Made by a program: the position numbers and the translations under genes. Positions 60,314 to 64,000 of a stretch of 64,000 nucleotides of DNA are shown here, in pieces; the first letter of the stretch is position 1; each line of letters begins with the position of its first letter. Source of the stretch: CAJXYS01 sp913063035 (GTDB lineage Bacteria; Pseudomonadota; Alphaproteobacteria; Rhodobacterales; Rhodobacteraceae). The stretch is taken from contig NZ_JBOCEG010000002.1 of NCBI RefSeq assembly GCF_050586465.1, positions 372,001-436,000 on the forward strand, in the 5' to 3' direction. The notes beneath the pieces are model-generated. The model saw only the letters and a list, made by a program, of their open reading frames with translations, did not search any database and was not told where the DNA came from.

Positions 60314-61492
60314 ATGCCCGTCATCAACAGCATTGCCGCCTTTGCCGACGATCTCGCGGCCTGGCGCCAGCATCTGCACCGCTGGCCCGAGCTGGGCTTC
60401 GACTGCCACGACACGGCCGGCTTCGTCGCCGCGCGGCTGCGCGAGTTCGGCGTCGACGAGATCCACGAGGGGATCGCGACATCGGGGCTCGTGGCGATCA
60501 TCGCGGGGCAGGGGCCCGGCCCGACGATCGGGCTGCGTGCCGACATGGACGCGCTGCCCATCTCCGAGGGGACCGGCCTCGCCCATGCCTCCGAAATCCC
60601 GGGGCGGATGCATGCCTGCGGCCATGACGGGCACACGGCGATGCTGCTGGGGGCGGCCCGATACCTGGCCCAGACGCGGCGTTTCGCGGGCCGCGTCGCG
60701 CTCATCTTCCAGCCGGCCGAGGAGGCGGGCGGCGGCGCCGAGGTGATGTGCCGCGACGGCGTGCTCGACCGGTTCGGCGTCGACCGCGTCTTCGCGATGC
60801 ACAACGCGCCCAACATGCCGGAAGGTGCCGTGGTGACGGCGCCCGGTCCGATCATGGCGGCGGTGGACAGCTTCGAGATCACCGTGACGGGCCAGGGCGG
60901 GCACGCCGCGCTGCCCCAGGAGGCGGTCGATCCGGTCGTGGCCGCGGTGCAGATCGCGCAGGCGATCCAGACGATCCCCGCGCGCAACGTCTCCGCCCAT
61001 GACGCGCTGGTGATCTCGATCACCCAGATCCACACCGGCAGCGCCGACAACGTCATCCCCGCGACCGCGTGGATCAACGGCACGGTGCGCACGCTCGAGC
61101 GCGGGGTGCAGGATATCGTGCGCCGGCGCATGGCCGAGATATGCGCCGGGACCGGCGCCGCCTTCGGCTGCGAGGTCGCGCTGGACTACGCGCCGGGCTA
61201 CCCGGCGACGGTCAACGACGCGGCAGAGGCGGGCGTTCTCGCCGACGCGGCGCGCGAGGTGGTCGGCCCGGGCGCCGTCACCGATGACGCGGGGCCCGAG
61301 ATGGGGGCCGAGGATTTCGCGTTCATGCTGCAGGCGCGTCCGGGGGCCTACATGTTCCTGGGCCAGGGGCCCGGGGCGCCGCTGCATCACCCGGAATACG
61401 ATTTCAACGATTCCGTGGCGCCGCTGGGCGCCAGCATCTTCGCCCGGCTCGTCGAGCGCAGCCAGCCCCCGGCGGAGGCCGCCGCCGGCTGA
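60314..61492 (+). CDS. M20-family amidohydrolase (hippurate hydrolase type)
   Basis: A 392-residue zinc/manganese hydrolase of the M20D group. WRQHLHRWPELGFDCHDTAGFV at the N-terminus, the metal motif RMHACGHDGHTAMLLGAA, LIFQPAEEAGGGAE and EDFAFMLQARPGAYMFLGQG near the C-terminus are intact. Such enzymes deacylate N-acyl amino acids or split hippurate; the substrate here is unknown. CGGAGTC precedes the ATG. It converges with an aminotransferase gene with only 3 nt between stops. Confidence 0.93.
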   Translation: MPVINSIAAFADDLAAWRQHLHRWPELGFDCHDTAGFVAARLREFGVDEIHEGIATSGLVAIIAGQGPGPTIGLRADMDALPISEGTGLAHASEIPGRMHACGHDGHTAMLLGAARYLAQTRRFAGRVALIFQPAEEAGGGAEVMCRDGVLDRFGVDRVFAMHNAPNMPEGAVVTAPGPIMAAVDSFEITVTGQGGHAALPQEAVDPVVAAVQIAQAIQTIPARNVSAHDALVISITQIHTGSADNVIPATAWINGTVRTLERGVQDIVRRRMAEICAGTGAAFGCEVALDYAPGYPATVNDAAEAGVLADAAREVVGPGAVTDDAGPEMGAEDFAFMLQARPGAYMFLGQGPGAPLHHPEYDFNDSVAPLGASIFARLVERSQPPAEAAAG

Positions 61493-61495
61493 GCG

Positions 61496-62698
61496 TCAGG
61501 ACAGCCCCGCGCAGAACGCCTGGATGCGCGTGCAGGCTTCGCGAAGCTGGTCGTCCGCCGCGGCATAGCTCACGCGGAAATTGGGCGAGAGCCCGAAGGC
61601 CTCGCCGAAGACCGCGGCGACGCCGGTTTCCTCCAGCAGCGCGGTGCAGAAATCCTGGTCGTCGTGGATATGGGTGCCGGCCGGCGTGGTCTTGCCAAGG
61701 CAGCCCGAGATGTCCGGGTAGACGTAGAAGGCGCCGTCCGGCACCGGGCAGGTGAGGCCCGCGGCGGCGTTCAGCATCTCGACCACCATGTCGCGGCGCC
61801 GTTCGAAGGCCGCGCATGCGGTGGACAGGTACGCCTGCGGCCCGGTCAGCGCCTCGACCGCCGCCCACTGGCTGATCGAGCAGGGATTGGTCGTCGATTG
61901 CGACTGCACCTTCTTCATCGCCGCGATCAGCTCTTCCGGCCCGCCGGCATAGCCGATGCGCCAGCCCGTCATGGCATAGGCCTTGGAGACGCCGTTGACG
62001 GTCAGCGTTCGGTCGTACAGCGACGGCGCGACCTCGGCCGGGGTGCAGAAGGCGAAGGGCGCGTAGGCGATATGCTCGTACATGTCGTCCGACATGACGT
62101 GGACATGGGGGTGGCGTTCCAGCACGGCGGTCAGCGCCAGCAGGGCGTCGCGCCCGTAGCCCGCGCCGGTCGGGTTCGAGGGCGAGTTGAAGATGAACCA
62201 CTTGGTGCGCTCGGTGATCGCGGCCTCGAGCGCCTCGGCGGTGATCCGGAAGCCGGTCTCGATCCCCGCCGGCACGATCACCGGCGTCCCGCCGGCCATC
62301 TTCACCATGTCCGGGTAGCTGACCCAGTAGGGCGCCGGGATGATCACCTCGTCGCCCGGGTTCAGTGTCGCCATCAGCGCGTTGTAGAGCACCTGCTTGC
62401 CGCCGGTGGAGACCATGATCTGGCTCGCGTCGTAATCCAGCCCGTTGTCACGGCGGAACTTCTCGGCGATGGCGGATTTCAGTTCGGGGATGCCGTCGGG
62501 GGCGGTGTATTTCGTCTCGCCCGCCTCGATGGCACGGATCGCTGCCGCCTTGATGTTGTCAGGCGTGTCGAAATCGGGCTCGCCCGCGCCGAGGCCGATG
62601 ATATCGCGGCCCTGCGCCTTGAGAGAGCGGGCGAGCGCCGTGACCGCCACGGTCGGCGAGGGTTTGACGCGCGAAAGCATGTCGGACAGGAAGGCCAT
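61496..62698 (-). CDS. Aspartate/aromatic aminotransferase (PLP, class I)
   Basis: A 400-residue PLP enzyme of the AspB/Ib type. GLGAGEPDFDTPDNIKAAAI, TGGKQVLYNALMATLNPGDEVIIPAPYWVSYP, NSPSNPTG and the PLP lysine in VNGVSKAYAMTGWRIGY are intact. It interconverts aspartate and oxaloacetate, perhaps with prephenate as a side substrate as in close relatives. The start MAFLSDMLSRVKPSPT is the family N-terminus. Divergent from the XRE regulator by 107 bp. Confidence 0.94.
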   Translation of the reverse strand: MAFLSDMLSRVKPSPTVAVTALARSLKAQGRDIIGLGAGEPDFDTPDNIKAAAIRAIEAGETKYTAPDGIPELKSAIAEKFRRDNGLDYDASQIMVSTGGKQVLYNALMATLNPGDEVIIPAPYWVSYPDMVKMAGGTPVIVPAGIETGFRITAEALEAAITERTKWFIFNSPSNPTGAGYGRDALLALTAVLERHPHVHVMSDDMYEHIAYAPFAFCTPAEVAPSLYDRTLTVNGVSKAYAMTGWRIGYAGGPEELIAAMKKVQSQSTTNPCSISQWAAVEALTGPQAYLSTACAAFERRRDMVVEMLNAAAGLTCPVPDGAFYVYPDISGCLGKTTPAGTHIHDDQDFCTALLEETGVAAVFGEAFGLSPNFRVSYAAADDQLREACTRIQAFCAGLS

Positions 62699-62805
62699 TG
62701 GGTCGGTCCCCGCGTTTGCAAAGTCACGGAGACCTGTCATAGGTTGCGCCGGGCGGGCGATCAAGGATGCAGGCCGCCCGCCGAGCGACAGGAGACGGAT
62801 ACCCG

Positions 62806-63210
62806 ATGAGCACATCTCTCGACGAGACAGCCGAAGGCTATTTCAGCAACGACACCGCCACCTTCGGGGACCGGGTCGCCGCCGCACGCGAGGCGCTGGG
62901 GCTGAGCCAGGCCGAGCTGGCCAAGAAGCTGGGCGTGAAACTGAAGACGGTCGGCGGCTGGGAAAACGACCTCAGCGAGCCGCGCGCCAACAAGCTGCAG
63001 ATGCTGGCCGGCGTGCTGAACGTCTCCATCATGTGGCTGCTGACGGGCGAGGGCGACGGGCTGGACGGCCCGCTGGACGAGACACCCTTCGAGGCCAGCG
63101 TCAACGACATCCTGATAGAGATGCGGCGGCTCAAGGGCGATTACGCGCGGCTGAACGATCGGCTGGGCCAGCTGGAGAAACGCCTGCGCGGCGCGCTGAA
63201 GGAGAGCTGA
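62806..63210 (+). CDS. XRE-family helix-turn-helix regulator
   Basis: A 134-residue protein with an HTH_3 domain (about 20-75: FGDRVAAAREALGLSQAELAKKLGVKLKTVGGWENDLSEPRANKLQML) followed by a C-terminal helix with a heptad-like pattern (MRRLKGDYARLNDRLGQLEKRLR) that probably dimerises. GGAG lies before the ATG. It ends 2 nt before sdhE, so the two are one transcriptional and translational unit. Confidence 0.92.
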   Translation: MSTSLDETAEGYFSNDTATFGDRVAAAREALGLSQAELAKKLGVKLKTVGGWENDLSEPRANKLQMLAGVLNVSIMWLLTGEGDGLDGPLDETPFEASVNDILIEMRRLKGDYARLNDRLGQLEKRLRGALKES

Positions 63211-63212
63211 GC

Positions 63213-63473
63213 GTGTCCGAGACCCCCGAGACCCGGCTGAAGCGGCTCCGGATGCGGGCCTGGCGCCGCGGCACCAAGGAAATGGACCTGATCCTCGGCG
63301 GCTATGCCGACACCCGTCTGGCCGGCCTCACCGGCGGCGCGCTCGATACCTTCGAGGCGCTGCTCGACGAGAGCGATCAGGAGCTCTACCGGTGGGTTTC
63401 GGGCCAGGACTCGCCCCCGCCGCGCTACCGTGACCTGGTGGCGGACCTGGCGCGCATGCCCGGCCGGGGCTAA
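63213..63473 (+). CDS. sdhE: Succinate dehydrogenase assembly factor SdhE
   Basis: An 86-residue five-helix protein that promotes covalent FAD attachment to SdhA. The RGxxE signature reads RGTKEMD at about 19-25 (AWRRGTKEMDLILGGY), and DTFEALLDESDQELYRWVSG completes the family pattern. The start is GTG at 63213, 2 nt after the XRE stop; the first ATG of the frame would remove the N-terminal helix. The sdh genes are not in the window. Confidence 0.93.
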   Translation: MSETPETRLKRLRMRAWRRGTKEMDLILGGYADTRLAGLTGGALDTFEALLDESDQELYRWVSGQDSPPPRYRDLVADLARMPGRG

Positions 63474-63516
63474 CCTGTCCGGGGGTTTACATATTTTTCG
63501 GGAATTCGCTGGATTG

Positions 63517-63526
63517 TGACGCGTCA
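63517..63526. promoter_or_regulatory. Palindrome upstream of the MarR/LdtR-like gene
   Basis: TGACGCGTCA is a perfect 10-bp palindrome 27 nt before the ATG. A TTTACA at 63486-63491 upstream could be a -35 but the -10 (CTGGAT, 63509-63514) is poor. An autoregulatory operator is possible. Confidence 0.4.
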
Positions 63527-63553
63527 GGAAGCAGTCAAGACGCGGAGATCCCG

Positions 63554-64000
63554 ATGCACATGCAGGCGCCCCTCGCAGACCCGGCCGCGCGTGTCTTTCT
63601 CGACGACTACGTCGAAACCCTGGCCCTGGTGGAGCGGCTGCACCGGCTGCTGATCGACGTCATCAAGGACGAGTTCGAGCGGCTCGGCGTGCTGGAGCTG
63701 AACGCGGTGCAGGCGCTTCTGCTGTTCAATATCGGCGATGCGGAGGTCACGGCCGGCGAGCTCAAGTCGCGCGGCTACTACCAGGGCTCGAACGTCTCCT
63801 ACAACCTCAAGAAACTGGTGGAGGCGGGCTACATGCACCACCAGCGCTGCGAGATCGACCGCCGCGCGGTGCGCGTCCGCCTGACCGCCAAGGGCCGGGG
63901 CATCCGCGACACGGTCGCGCAGCTCTTCGAGCGCCATGCCGAGGGAATCGCCCGGGCCGAGCTGATGGGCGAGCCGGGGCTCGGCGGCGTGAACGCCGCG
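63554..64000 (+). CDS. MarR-family regulator, LdtR-like (3' end outside window)
   Basis: The first 149 residues of a winged-helix MarR-type protein are present; the frame is open to the last base, so the C-terminus is missing. The DNA-binding core ELNAVQALLLFNIGDAEVTAGELKSRGYYQGSNVSYNLKKLVEAGYMHHQRCEIDRRAVRVRLTAKG resembles the LdtR regulators of alphaproteobacteria, which control L,D-transpeptidases and stress tolerance. CGGAGATC precedes the ATG. A perfect palindrome lies just upstream. Confidence 0.85.
   Translation, partial: MHMQAPLADPAARVFLDDYVETLALVERLHRLLIDVIKDEFERLGVLELNAVQALLLFNIGDAEVTAGELKSRGYYQGSNVSYNLKKLVEAGYMHHQRCEIDRRAVRVRLTAKGRGIRDTVAQLFERHAEGIARAELMGEPGLGGVNAA

Overview
The window is a gene-dense, very GC-rich stretch of bacterial chromosome. 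Gene content, gene order and protein sequences point to an alphaproteobacterium of the Rhodobacter/Roseobacter group (Rhodobacterales). Diagnostic features are the glnB-glnA pair, tRNA-Leu-tig-clpP-clpX, the NDUFA12-like gene followed by mlaD, a DUF2155 gene and aat, an RNase E with a large acidic insertion and a C-terminal GWW tail, a Fur protein without its structural-zinc CxxC, and a stand-alone SdhE. The family assignment is inference; the species cannot be named. No insertion sequence, prophage, CRISPR array, rRNA or plasmid gene was seen. One tRNA, tRNA-Leu(UAG), is present.

Layout. 1-4 kb: end of a DUF3445 gene, the nitrogen-control pair glnA/glnB, and a divergent NAD(P)HX repair enzyme. 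4-8 kb: tRNA-Leu, trigger factor, ClpP and ClpX (protein folding and turnover). 8-12.7 kb: NDUFA12-like protein, MlaD, DUF2155 protein, Aat, the acetyl-CoA carboxylase pair accB-accC, and a DsbA-like periplasmic oxidoreductase. 12.8-24 kb: RNase E, then a cell-wall block (amidase AmiC, PBP1A, release factor 2, a DUF2189 membrane protein, bactofilin and its M23 endopeptidase). 24-30 kb: a DUF455 ferritin-like protein coupled to a Bcp peroxiredoxin, a very long AsmA-like protein, and QueA. 30-31.3 kb: the only clearly accessory patch, an unrecognised lower-GC membrane-anchored protein with unusual spacers. 31-38 kb: MFS transporter, DUF924 protein, dihydrolipoyl dehydrogenase, rhodanese, UvrA. 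38-46 kb: DUF2892 protein, Crp/Fnr regulator and a valine-catabolism set (mmsB, 3-hydroxyisobutyryl-CoA hydrolase, acyl-CoA dehydrogenase, mmsA) with a GCS2-family ligase and a divergent LysR regulator. 46-54 kb: CBS protein, CoaD, two overlapping cyclophilins (one cytosolic, one exported), DUF3179 protein, TyrS, AnmK, cupin, HAD dehalogenase, enolase. 54-64 kb: two DMT transporters around Fur, SelO, a nucleoside hydrolase, MazG, an M20 amidohydrolase, an aspartate aminotransferase, an XRE regulator joined to SdhE, and the start of a MarR/LdtR-like regulator.

Most of the window is conserved housekeeping sequence, and I did not find a convincing new multi-gene system. The most interesting leads are the lower-GC orphan gene at 30.3-31.0 kb; a promoter covered by 8-bp direct repeats in front of the rhodanese, together with the possibility that rhodanese and DUF2892 are the separated halves of a YgaP-like protein; a 19-nt intergenic element present in three identical copies beside hairpins; and a GTTTTGCAA motif shared by the two valine-catabolism promoters. 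Many convergent gene pairs meet over perfect GC-rich hairpins, and many same-strand neighbours overlap by 1-17 nt.
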